A DNA stretch of 5,793 nt from Anaerolineae bacterium. Lineage in GTDB: Bacteria > Chloroflexota > Anaerolineae > Aggregatilineales > Phototrophicaceae. How positions within the stretch are numbered: position 1 is the stretch's first letter; every line of letters begins with the position of its first letter. The position numbers and the translations under genes were made by a program. The notes below the pieces were generated by a model that saw nothing but the letters and a program-made list of their open reading frames with translations, did not search any database and was not told the DNA's origin. Where the stretch lies: contig JADLHH010000337.1 of the NCBI GenBank assembly GCA_020848855.1, positions 1-5,793 on the forward strand, given 5' to 3'. Shown piece after piece: positions 1 to 5,793 of the stretch.

Positions 1-1
1 C

Positions 2-376
2 GTGCCGCACCGCGAGGTTTACCAGCCGGAGCGCGGCAACAAACAGCTTCTCCGCGTCCTCGAAACGTTAGCAATCGCCCGCAGCAAGTCGGTGTACAGT
101 CTAGGGCAGATGCTGGCGCTGGAAACTCCTTACCTGACGCGCGGCACGACGCTGGTGATCGTCACGTCGTCGCTCGACCCGACGTGGATCGCCGAAGCGC
201 AGACCCTTTCCCGGCGCGGCATCCGCCCGATGTGCGTGCTGATCGATCCGTCGTCGTTCGGCGGGTTGGGCAGATCGGACGATACACGGGCGATGCTCCG
301 GCTCGGCAAAATCCCCTCGATCCTCGTGCGTCAGGGCGACGACCTGACGGCAGCGCTGGCGCAGCGACCGCTATAA
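2..376 (+). CDS. DUF58 domain-containing protein, C-terminal fragment (5' end outside window)
   Basis: Only the last 124 codons are visible; the frame is open at the left edge, so the GTG at base 2 is an internal valine codon and not a start. The fragment matches the C-terminal half of DUF58 proteins, which has a von Willebrand A-like fold: an R-G-N-K-Q-L-L-R-V-L-E-T-L-A segment (residues 11-24 of the fragment), then a beta strand in RGTTLVIVTSSLDPTW (47-62), then RRGIRPMCVLIDPSSFGG (71-88), and a closing 'IPSILVRQGDDLTAAL' strand and helix. Such genes usually sit with a MoxR-type AAA+ ATPase and a transglutaminase-like membrane protein; those partners, if present, would lie left of the window. 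The molecular function of DUF58 proteins is not settled. The gene ends CTA TAA and overlaps the convergent acetyltransferase gene by 6 bases. Family assignment is from recognised sequence pattern only. Confidence 0.8.
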   Translation: MPHREVYQPERGNKQLLRVLETLAIARSKSVYSLGQMLALETPYLTRGTTLVIVTSSLDPTWIAEAQTLSRRGIRPMCVLIDPSSFGGLGRSDDTRAMLRLGKIPSILVRQGDDLTAALAQRPL

Positions 377-1027
377 CCCGCGCCGCAGCCAGCGATAACG
401 TCCCGCCAGTTCGTACCCCACCGATTCCGCCGCGAACGTGCCTTCCGGTACAACCGTGCCAGCCGATTCCCAACCGTATCGCGTGCGCACGGCTTGCGCA
501 CAGCGCAGCGCGTCGAACGACACCCTCCCCTCGACCCACACGCCGCTGTACGTCAGCGTCGTGACCGCGATCAGGTGCGCGTCCGGCGGCGCAGCCAGCG
601 GCAGATGCCAGATTTCGCCGGAGACATACAATTCGCAGACCGTCTCATCGGGCGTAAAGCCGCAGCGCTGAAACGCCGCCAACGACGGGGCATTGTCGAC
701 CCGAACGAGCGCGCGCGTCATCGCAGCCCCCATGCTGCGCCCGGTTTCGACGCTGGCAGCGATCAGCCGCCGAGCGATGCCCCTGCCCCGGTGCGCCGGG
801 TGAACGCCGAGCAGGTCAGCTTCCCAGCGCAGAATGCCGTCGCGGGCGACGGTGGTGAAGCCGTGGACGAAGCCAACCGGCTCGCCGTCGCTTTCTTCGA
901 TCACCGTCGTGTGGTCGCTCTCCAGACTGACTCTGGCGATTCGCTCCGGGTTCAGGTTATGATCTGTCCAGACTTCGTGGATCAGCCGGGCGAGTCCCGG
1001 CGCGTCCGCAGGTGCAGCCAGCCGCAT
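371..1027 (-). CDS. GNAT family N-acetyltransferase
   Basis: A 218-residue protein predicted to transfer an acetyl group from acetyl-CoA to an unknown amine. The GNAT core is clear: the N-terminal 'MRLAAPADAPGLARLIHEVW' strand and helix, the strand EPVGFVHGF (49-57), the strand ending LLGVHP followed by the acetyl-CoA pyrophosphate loop R-G-R-G-I-A (80-85, fitting R/Q-x-x-G-x-G/A), and the motif B stretch DNAPSLAAFQRCGF (111-124). About 90 residues follow the core, longer than a minimal GNAT protein. This tail ends in 'GYELAGRYRWLRRGL', which resembles the closing strand of a GNAT domain, so it may be the remnant of a second, degenerate one. The ATG at 1027 is chosen over an upstream TTG at 1060 because the fold starts right there and the TTG version would overlap the divergent gene. 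A Shine-Dalgarno signal is weak. Substrate cannot be told from the sequence. Confidence 0.85.
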   Translation of the reverse strand: MRLAAPADAPGLARLIHEVWTDHNLNPERIARVSLESDHTTVIEESDGEPVGFVHGFTTVARDGILRWEADLLGVHPAHRGRGIARRLIAASVETGRSMGAAMTRALVRVDNAPSLAAFQRCGFTPDETVCELYVSGEIWHLPLAAPPDAHLIAVTTLTYSGVWVEGRVSFDALRCAQAVRTRYGWESAGTVVPEGTFAAESVGYELAGRYRWLRRGL

Positions 1028-1043
1028 AGCATACTCTGGTAGG

Positions 1044-2627
1044 ATGACGAAACCGCGCAACCTCTATTTATACCTCGCCGTCTTCACCGGCGGCATGACC
1101 ACACTGGCAGTCGAGATGGGCGCGTCGCGCCTGCTCGGCAGCGTCTTCGGGACGAGCAACCTCGTCTGGGCGAATGTGATCGGGCTGATGCTCCTGTACC
1201 TGACCGCCGGCTATTTCGTCGGCGGGCGCTGGGCGGATCGCTCCCCGCATCTCCACACCTTCTACCGCATATTGATCTGGGGCGCGTTCCTCAGCGCGCT
1301 GATCCCGCTGGTGGCGCGCCCGGTGCTGCACTTCGCTGCCGACGCCGTGATCGGCATCGACGCCGGGCTGGTGCTCGGCTCGTTCGTGGCGGTGCTGGTG
1401 CTGTTCGCCATCCCGGTGACGCTGCTCGGTACGCTGTCGCCGTTCGCCATCCGCCTGGCGATCACCACCGTCGGCGAGGCGGGCAAAACGTCCGGGCGCA
1501 TTTATGCCATCAGCACCGTCGGCAGCATTATGGGCACGTTCCTGCCGGTGCTGGTCTTCATCCCAACCATCGGCACGATTGAGACATTCCTCGTCTTCGC
1601 GTCGGTGCTGTATGTCGTCGGTATGATCGGGCTGTGGCGGGTGCAGGGCGCGCGCGCGCTGCGCTTCCTGTGGATGCCGCTCGCCATCGCCGCGCTGACG
1701 GCGCTCGTCCTTAACGGCACGCCGCTGCGCGCGCCGCTGCCGGGCGCGATCCTGCTTTACGAAGCCGAAAGCCCATATAACTACATTCAGGTGCAGGAAG
1801 ACGGCGCGGGCAACCGCTATCTGCTGCTGAACGAAGGCGAAGGCGTGCACAGCCAGAGGAATCAGAACGTCTACGGCTACGGACGCACCTGGGACTTCTT
1901 CCTGACCGCGCCGTATTTCAACGCGCCGCCGTTCGCGCCGCAGGACGGTCACGCGCTGGCGATCATCGGGCTGGCGGGTGGGACAATTGCCCGGCAGTAC
2001 AGCCACGTCTACGGCAGTATTCCGATTGACGGCATCGAGATCGACCCCGGCATCATCGAAGCGGGCGAGAAGTATTTCGACCTCGACACGATGCCCAACC
2101 TCAACATCTACGTCGAGGACGGGCGCTACATGCTCAACCGGCTCGACCGCGTCTACTCAGTCGTCGGAATCGACGCCTACCGTCCGCCTTATATCCCGTT
2201 TCACCTGACAACGGTCGAATATTTCCGTGAAGTCCGCTCGCATCTCGAAGCCGACGGCGTGGTCGTGGTCAACGTCGGGCGCACCAACACTGACCGGCGG
2301 CTGGTCGATGCCATGACCACCACGCTGCTGCAGGTCTTTCCGAGCGTCCACGCGATGGACGTGCCGTCGTCGTTCAATACCATTCTGGTCGCCACCGTCC
2401 AGCCGACCAGCAGCGACAATCTGCTGGCGAACCTCGCCGTGCTGCCGCCCGACGCTTCGCCGCTGCTGCGCGACACGCTCACACTCGCCGCTGGCACGCT
2501 CGTGCCGACCAAAACATCGGACATCGTCTTCACCGACGACCGCGCGCCGGTCGAATCGCTGGTGGACTCGCTGGTGATCAACTTCCTGCTCTCCGACGAT
2601 GTCAGCCAGCTTCGCCCGGAAGGATGA
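1044..2627 (+). CDS. polytopic membrane protein with spermidine synthase-like C-terminal domain (fused MFS/spermidine synthase type)
   Basis: A 527-residue protein. The N-terminal part has about seven hydrophobic segments (roughly 7-25, 41-62, 74-92, 107-131, 154-175, 178-198, 206-224) and the 'AVEMGASRLLGSVFGTSNLVWANVIG' and 'GRWADR' signatures typical of membrane-fused spermidine synthase-like proteins. The C-terminal part (about 238-460) is a Rossmann-like aminopropyltransferase fold: strand LAIIGLAGGTIA (305-316) at the S-adenosylmethionine loop, acidic E332/D334 at the next strand end, VEDGRY (357-361) and GIDAYRPPYIPFHLTTVEYF (375-394) at the active-site position. The glycine loop (GLAGG in place of GGGDG) and the D-S/T-D-P motif (D-A-Y-R-P, only the first Asp kept at 377) are degenerate, so canonical spermidine synthesis is doubtful. 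A 'TDDRAPVE' end motif (497-504) is also family-typical. The start has no good Shine-Dalgarno sequence; a later ATG at codon 18 would cut the first membrane helix. The next gene follows after 4 bases. Confidence 0.85.
   Translation: MTKPRNLYLYLAVFTGGMTTLAVEMGASRLLGSVFGTSNLVWANVIGLMLLYLTAGYFVGGRWADRSPHLHTFYRILIWGAFLSALIPLVARPVLHFAADAVIGIDAGLVLGSFVAVLVLFAIPVTLLGTLSPFAIRLAITTVGEAGKTSGRIYAISTVGSIMGTFLPVLVFIPTIGTIETFLVFASVLYVVGMIGLWRVQGARALRFLWMPLAIAALTALVLNGTPLRAPLPGAILLYEAESPYNYIQVQEDGAGNRYLLLNEGEGVHSQRNQNVYGYGRTWDFFLTAPYFNAPPFAPQDGHALAIIGLAGGTIARQYSHVYGSIPIDGIEIDPGIIEAGEKYFDLDTMPNLNIYVEDGRYMLNRLDRVYSVVGIDAYRPPYIPFHLTTVEYFREVRSHLEADGVVVVNVGRTNTDRRLVDAMTTTLLQVFPSVHAMDVPSSFNTILVATVQPTSSDNLLANLAVLPPDASPLLRDTLTLAAGTLVPTKTSDIVFTDDRAPVESLVDSLVINFLLSDDVSQLRPEG
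1067..1072 (-). promoter_or_regulatory. possible -10 element for the divergent acetyltransferase gene
   Basis: On the minus strand this reads TATAAA, 5 of 6 matches to the sigma-70 -10 consensus, in an otherwise GC-rich stretch. It lies inside codons 8-10 (Leu-Tyr-Leu-Tyr region) of the plus-strand membrane gene, where a TTA leucine codon is used although CTC/CTG are preferred around it. A start about 7 bases downstream would give a leader of roughly 30 bases to the ATG at 1027. No convincing -35 element is found at 16-18 bases, so this is weak support. Confidence 0.25.
2618..2624 (+). promoter_or_regulatory. ribosome binding site of the DUF1461 gene (decides its start)
   Basis: GGAAGGA, a strong Shine-Dalgarno match, 7 bases before the ATG at 2632. 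It lies inside the last codons of the upstream gene, just before its TGA (2625-2627). This supports translational coupling and favours the 2632 start over an in-frame ATG at 2599, which would add 11 residues inside the upstream gene and has no such site. Confidence 0.75.
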
Positions 2628-2631
2628 GCCG

Positions 2632-3321
2632 ATGACCGCCAAACCCAGAATCGGTCATGGTCTGGCGCGAACCGCGCAGGCGTACCTGATCGTCGCCTTC
2701 CCGGCGCTGTTGGTCTTGATCGCGGCGCGGCTGGTGATGACGCCGCTGTTTTTGCAGTTCGAGTATAACCGCCCCGGCTTCCCCGACGATCCGTTCGGCT
2801 TTACGCGCGAGGATCGGTTCGCCTATGCGCCGTATGCAATCGACTACCTGCTGAACGGCGAAGGCATCGAATATCTGGGAGACCTCAAATTCCCCAACGG
2901 CGCGTCGTTGTACAACGCCGACGAGCTGCGCCACATGCGCGACGTGAAAGCCCTGACGCAGATCGCCTTCGCGCTGGCAACCGGCGGCGGGCTGGTAGCC
3001 GTCGGCGCGATGATCTACCTGCGCCGCCGCGCGCGCGGCGAACTCAACCGCGCGCGGTTCTTCGGCTCGACGCTCACCCTGGGCATCGTGGCGGCGATCG
3101 TGATCCTCGCGCTGGTGGACTGGGAATACTTCTTCGTCGGCTTCCACCAGCTATTCTTCGCGGGCGGCACCTGGTACTTCCCCACGTCGGATACGTTAAT
3201 CCGGCTGTTCCCGGAGCAGTTCTGGTTCGACGCCGCGCTGACGATTGGCGGTCTGACAGTTGGCACGGCACTGATCGTGTGCTTTGTCACCTGGCGCGCT
3301 CTGCGCTCGAAAGCCCTTTGA
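2632..3321 (+). CDS. DUF1461 / TIGR01906 family integral membrane protein, Lit-like
   Basis: A 229-residue protein with four hydrophobic segments (about 14-38, 107-130, 145-168, 200-222) and a large soluble loop between the first and second. Family marks are 'PNGASLYNADELRHMRDVKAL' (88-108) and 'FFVGFHQLFFAGGTWYFPTSDTLIRLFPEQFWFD' (167-200), carrying two conserved-looking histidines, H101 and H172. This pattern matches DUF1461/TIGR01906 proteins. That family includes Lit, the lipoprotein intramolecular transacylase of some Firmicutes, which moves an acyl chain from the lipid moiety to the N-terminal cysteine of lipoproteins and depends on two histidines. Whether this homologue has that activity is inference. 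It begins 4 bases after the upstream stop with its Shine-Dalgarno inside that gene, so the two are almost surely cotranscribed. Its TGA stop is embedded in a TTGACA that probably serves the next gene. Confidence 0.8.
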   Translation: MTAKPRIGHGLARTAQAYLIVAFPALLVLIAARLVMTPLFLQFEYNRPGFPDDPFGFTREDRFAYAPYAIDYLLNGEGIEYLGDLKFPNGASLYNADELRHMRDVKALTQIAFALATGGGLVAVGAMIYLRRRARGELNRARFFGSTLTLGIVAAIVILALVDWEYFFVGFHQLFFAGGTWYFPTSDTLIRLFPEQFWFDAALTIGGLTVGTALIVCFVTWRALRSKAL

Positions 3322-3346
3322 CAGCCGAGGATCGTGGTGTTAATCT
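3318..3346 (+). promoter_or_regulatory. candidate sigma-70-type promoter for yvcK
   Basis: TTGACA at 3318-3323 is a perfect -35 consensus and overlaps the stop codon of the DUF1461 gene. It is followed by the only AT-rich island nearby (3339-3362). With a 17-base spacer the -10 would be TAATCT (3341-3346), a poor 3 of 6; GTTAAT at 3339-3344 matches 4 of 6 but at a 15-base spacer. Transcription would begin near 3350, leaving about 30 bases to the CTG at 3381. GTTAAT recurs at 3352-3357, 13 bases further on, which might be a regulator site or chance. Confidence 0.4.
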
Positions 3347-3365
3347 CAATAGTTAATGTAAGGTT

Positions 3366-3373
3366 GGTGAGGG
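3366..3373 (+). promoter_or_regulatory. ribosome binding site for a CTG start of yvcK
   Basis: GGTGAGGG, a good anti-16S match, 7 bases before the CTG at 3381 and in a gene-free gap. No ATG, GTG or TTG lies at a suitable distance in the reading frame. The ATG, TTG and GTG triplets in other frames here (3356, 3365, 3367) all reach stop codons quickly, so the site has no other plausible client. Confidence 0.5.
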
Positions 3374-3380
3374 CACGAAG

Positions 3381-4697
3381 CTGGTTCAGGCGCTCGTAAA
3401 GTGGCTCACGCCGGGGATCGGCGTCAAGCGTTGGATACTTCTGCTGTTCCTCGGAGTCGGGCTGGTCTCGTGGAGTGTTGCCAGCACCGTGCTCGACTTC
3501 GCTGACGCTCAGCTCCGGTCGATGATCTTTTTCGGCTGGCTCGAATCGCTGGTCGCCGCGATCTTCGGCTTGTCGCTGATCGCGTTTTCGCTCATCAAGC
3601 TGGCGCGCAATATTCTCGCGCCTTACCGCCGCCTGCATTACGAGAAGCCGGTCATTGACGTGATCAATATGCACCGCCGGCGTCAAAAAGGCACGAAGGT
3701 CGTCGCTATCGGCGGCGGAACCGGGCTGCCGTCGGTGCTCAAGGGTATGAAGGTGTTCACCAGCAACATCACGACGGTCGTCACCGTCGCCGACGACGGC
3801 GGCAGTTCGGGTCGGCTGCGGCGCGATCTGGGCGTGCTTCCGCCTGGCGACCTGCGCAACAATATCGCGGCGCTCGCCGACGACGAAAACCTGATGACCC
3901 AGTTGTTCCAGTACCGGTTTCAGGATGGCGATCTCGGCGGACACGCTTTCGGCAACCTGTTCATCAGCGCGCTGGCTGGCGTCACCGGCAGCCTCGAATC
4001 CGCCCTGATCGAGACCGAGCGCGTCCTGAACATCGTCGGGCGCGTGTTCCCAGCGACCCTGATGGATGTCAACCTGAGCGCCCAGGTGCGCGTGAACGGC
4101 ACGAGGACGACGGTGCTTGGCGAATCGAGCATCACGGCGGCAGGCGGGCAGATTGAGGAAATCGCGCTTGTCCCGAACGACGTCGAAGCCTACCAGGGCA
4201 GCGTCCAGGCGATTCTGGATGCCGACATCGTCGTCATCGGTCCGGGAAGCCTGTTCACCAGCATCCTGCCCAACCTGCTCGTGCCGGGAATCGCCGAAGC
4301 GCTCCGCACGACACGCGCCTACAAGATTTACGTCTGCAATATCGCTATGCAGCCCGGCGAGACGACCGACTTCACCGTCGCCGATCACGTCCTCGCGCTG
4401 GAAAAGCACATCGGGCGCGGCGTTTTCCAAGCCGTGCTGGCGAACAGCGCCTACCCCACCGCCAACGCGGGCGAAAACACGCGCTATGTGCCACCCGCCC
4501 CCGACGGACACGAGATCACCCAGCGCTATAACGTCCGTTATCTCGATCTGGTCGACGCCGAGCGTCCCTGGCGACACGACCCACATAAGCTCGTCGCGGC
4601 GATCCTGTCGTCGAACGAGTCGGAGCGGGTCACCGGCACAGGCACGCACTTCGCCGTCCAGTCGAAGGATGAAAAGCTGGCGACGCCCCAAACCTAG
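3381..4697 (+). CDS. yvcK: YvcK family gluconeogenesis factor (UPF0052/CofD-like) with N-terminal membrane anchor
   Basis: A 438-residue protein if read from the CTG at 3381; the first conventional start is GTG at 3489 (402 residues). The earlier start is preferred because the extra 36 codons read as a typical anchor: basic '[13 protein letters not shown]' (6-18), then a hydrophobic helix (19-35). A second hydrophobic segment follows at about 48-73, so the enzyme-like domain sits at the membrane. From about 106 on it is Yvc[17 protein letters not shown] nucleotide loop, [11 protein letters not shown] (137-147), PPGDLRNN (154-161), GHAFGNLF (187-194), [13 protein letters not shown] (287-299) and [12 protein letters not shown] (320-331). 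The Bacillus protein is about 317 residues, cytosolic, and needed for gluconeogenic growth and normal cell shape; YvcK binds UDP-sugars, and the related CofD is a phospholactate transferase. No catalytic reaction is established for YvcK. The in-frame stop at 3354-3356 bounds any extension. It lies 64 bases before pgk. Confidence 0.9.
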   Translation: MVQALVKWLTPGIGVKRWILLLFLGVGLVSWSVASTVLDFADAQLRSMIFFGWLESLVAAIFGLSLIAFSLIKLARNILAPYRRLHYEKPVIDVINMHRRRQKGTKVVAIGGGTGLPSVLKGMKVFTSNITTVVTVADDGGSSGRLRRDLGVLPPGDLRNNIAALADDENLMTQLFQYRFQDGDLGGHAFGNLFISALAGVTGSLESALIETERVLNIVGRVFPATLMDVNLSAQVRVNGTRTTVLGESSITAAGGQIEEIALVPNDVEAYQGSVQAILDADIVVIGPGSLFTSILPNLLVPGIAEALRTTRAYKIYVCNIAMQPGETTDFTVADHVLALEKHIGRGVFQAVLANSAYPTANAGENTRYVPPAPDGHEITQRYNVRYLDLVDAERPWRHDPHKLVAAILSSNESERVTGTGTHFAVQSKDEKLATPQT

Positions 4698-4706
4698 ATG
4701 ATTGGC

Positions 4707-4739
4707 AGAAGCGGCGCCAACGGGAGTTCGCCCGCTTCT
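4707..4739 (+). terminator. hairpin between yvcK and pgk (terminator, attenuator or mRNA-processing site)
   Basis: AGAAGCGG (4707-4714) pairs perfectly with CCGCTTCT (4732-4739). Inside, after one bulged C, GC pairs with GC, then a C-C mismatch, then AAC pairs with GTT around a GGGA loop. The stem begins 9 bases after the yvcK stop and ends 22 bases before the pgk start. It is followed by CTATACGG and not by a T-run, so it is not a textbook intrinsic terminator; partial termination or stabilisation of the pgk message are equally possible. Confidence 0.45.
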
Positions 4740-4745
4740 CTATAC

Positions 4746-4750
4746 GGAGA
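4746..4750 (+). promoter_or_regulatory. ribosome binding site of pgk
   Basis: GGAGA, 11 bases before the ATG at 4762, a slightly long but workable spacing. The second in-frame ATG (4771) would be 20 bases away, so 4762 is preferred. The site lies just outside the hairpin and is not sequestered by it. Confidence 0.55.
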
Positions 4751-4761
4751 CCACAGACACC

Positions 4762-5793
4762 ATGAACAAAATGACCATCCGTGACATAGACCTTAAGGGC
4801 AAGCGCGTCCTCGTGCGCGTCGATTTCAACGTGCCAATCGAGGGCGGCAACGTCGGCGATGACACGCGCGTCCGCGCCGCCGTGCCAACCCTGAAGGCGA
4901 TCCTCGACCAGAAGCCGCGCTCGGTCGCGCTGATGTCACACCTCGGTCGCCCGAAAGGCGGTCCCGATCCGAAATACTCGCTGAAGCCGGTCGCGCCGGT
5001 GCTGGCGAAGCTGCTCGGTCAGGATGTCGCTTTCGCGCCGGACTGCGTGGGCGCGGCGGCGGAACAAGCCGTCGCCGACCTGCCGGTTGGTGGCGTCGTC
5101 CTGCTCGAAAATACGCGTTTCCACCCGACTGAGGAGAAAAATGACCTCGAACTCGCCAGGCAGATGGCGGCGCTCGGCGACGTGTTCGTGATGGACGCCT
5201 TCGGTTCGGCGCACCGCGCGCACTACTCAACGGTCGGCGTGACCGAATATCTTCCCGCCGTCGCCGGGCTGCTGATGGAAAAGGAGATCGACTACCTCTC
5301 CAATGCCATCGAAAACCCGCAGCGTCCATTCGTCGCTATCCTCGGTGGCGCGAAAGTCTCGGACAAGATCGCCGTGATCGAATCGCTGCTCGGCAAAGTC
5401 GATAAGCTGCTGATCGGCGGCGGCATGGCGAATACTTTCTTCAAGGCGCAGGGCTACGAGCTGGGTAATTCACTGGTCGAAGCCGACGCCGTCGAGACAG
5501 CGAAAGGGCTGCTCGCAAAAGGCGGCTCCAAGCTGGTGCTGCCGGTCGATGTGGTCATCGGCGACAAGTTTGACAACGACGCCCAGACGAAGACGATTCT
5601 CGCCAGCGCCGGCGTGCCTGCTGGCTGGGGCATCTACGATATTGGCGAGCAGTCGGTCGCGCGTTTCGCCGACGCGCTCAAGGACGCCAAAACCATCGTC
5701 TGGAACGGACCGATGGGCGTGTTCGAAAAATCGACCTTCGCCAACGGCACGAATGCCGTCGCCAGGCTGCTGGCTGACCGCAGCGCAGCGGGC
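4762..5793 (+). CDS. pgk: phosphoglycerate kinase (3' end outside window)
   Basis: The first 344 codons, open to the window edge; bacterial enzymes are near 395-400 residues, so roughly 50 residues are missing, including the C-terminal glycine-rich segment. The enzyme interconverts 1,3-bisphosphoglycerate + ADP and 3-phosphoglycerate + ATP in the cytosol. Signatures in order: VRVDFNVP (18-25, with D21 and N23), R36, SHLGRP (59-64, H60 and R63), [15 protein letters not shown] (114-128, R119), [14 protein letters not shown] (144-157, R152), the hinge and nucleotide-side GGAKVSDK (195-202), GGGMANTFF (218-226) and WNGPMGVFE (314-322, with E322 expected to bind the ATP ribose). All substrate-binding arginines and histidines I can place are present, so the enzyme should be active. 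No good promoter is seen in the 64-base gap, so transcription from yvcK through the hairpin is likely. Confidence 0.97.
   Translation, partial: MNKMTIRDIDLKGKRVLVRVDFNVPIEGGNVGDDTRVRAAVPTLKAILDQKPRSVALMSHLGRPKGGPDPKYSLKPVAPVLAKLLGQDVAFAPDCVGAAAEQAVADLPVGGVVLLENTRFHPTEEKNDLELARQMAALGDVFVMDAFGSAHRAHYSTVGVTEYLPAVAGLLMEKEIDYLSNAIENPQRPFVAILGGAKVSDKIAVIESLLGKVDKLLIGGGMANTFFKAQGYELGNSLVEADAVETAKGLLAKGGSKLVLPVDVVIGDKFDNDAQTKTILASAGVPAGWGIYDIGEQSVARFADALKDAKTIVWNGPMGVFEKSTFANGTNAVARLLADRSAAG

Noticed and set aside
354..394. Inverted repeat CGCTGGC / GCCAGCG across the convergent gene ends, considered as a bidirectional terminator
   Set aside because: Only 7 pairs with a 27-base loop and no T-run on either side; expected by chance in GC-rich DNA.
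958..963. TATGAT as a -10 element for the membrane protein gene
   Set aside because: Five of six matches, but no acceptable -35 upstream and an implied leader of about 75 bases running through the acetyltransferase coding region; too weak to annotate.
494..1042. 182-codon plus-strand open frame opposite the acetyltransferase gene
   Set aside because: The minus-strand frame has clear GNAT motifs; this one has none and is Arg-rich.
1028..1060. TTG start at 1060 extending the acetyltransferase by 11 residues
   Set aside because: It would overlap the divergent gene's start, lacks a properly spaced ribosome binding site, and adds residues outside the normal GNAT fold.
1068..2006. 312-codon minus-strand open frame opposite the membrane protein gene
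   Set aside because: Low-complexity charged composition and no family resemblance; the plus-strand gene explains the region.
2599..2631. Earlier ATG for the DUF1461 protein
   Set aside because: It lies inside the upstream gene without a ribosome binding site, while the ATG at 2632 has GGAAGGA at ideal spacing.
3015..4691. 558-codon open frame on the minus strand, antisense to yvcK and the end of the DUF1461 gene
   Set aside because: It lies opposite two well-supported genes; its product is rich in Arg, Asp, Glu, Gln and His with no recognisable domain, as expected for an antisense frame in GC-rich DNA with strong third-position bias.
4702..4746. TTGGCA (4702-4707) and TATACG (4741-4746) as a pgk promoter
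   Set aside because: The spacing is 33 bases, far outside the usable range, and nothing -10-like sits at 17 bases from TTGGCA.

Overview
The window carries six protein-coding genes on a GC-rich chromosome with very little intergenic DNA. Five are on the plus strand and one on the minus strand; the first and last are cut by the window edges. No tRNA, rRNA, CRISPR array, insertion sequence or phage gene is visible. The gene set suggests a bacterial chromosome, most likely Chloroflexota (Anaerolineae-like): a DUF58 protein with the 'D-P-x-S-F-G-G' style of C-terminus, a fused membrane/spermidine-synthase-like protein, a four-helix DUF1461 (TIGR01906, Lit-like) protein, a YvcK homologue with an N-terminal membrane anchor, and a bacterial phosphoglycerate kinase. 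The phylum is inferred from protein resemblance and was not tested.

Layout: (1) 2-376 is the C-terminal end of a DUF58 protein. (2) 371-1027 on the minus strand is a GNAT acetyltransferase; the two genes run tail to tail and overlap by 6 bases. (3) Sixteen bases from the GNAT start, transcription diverges into 1044-2627 (polytopic membrane protein with a degenerate aminopropyltransferase-like domain). This is followed 4 bases later by 2632-3321 (DUF1461/Lit-like membrane protein), and the pair is very probably one translationally coupled operon. (4) A perfect TTGACA overlaps the stop of the DUF1461 gene and begins a short AT-rich island, probably the promoter of yvcK. (5) yvcK runs to 4697. 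Its protein-like reading extends well upstream of the first conventional start codon, to a CTG at 3381 with a good ribosome binding site. (6) A hairpin lies in the 64-base gap before pgk, which starts at 4762 and runs off the end of the window.

The yvcK-pgk pair makes functional sense: YvcK homologues are required for growth on gluconeogenic carbon and for normal cell-wall synthesis in Bacillus, and phosphoglycerate kinase is a reversible enzyme of glycolysis and gluconeogenesis. The membrane pair upstream looks like a separate envelope-related unit. I see no clear new defence or mobile system. The points most worth a second look are the apparent CTG start and membrane anchor of YvcK, the coupling of a degenerate spermidine-synthase-like protein to a Lit-like protein, and the yvcK-hairpin-pgk arrangement.
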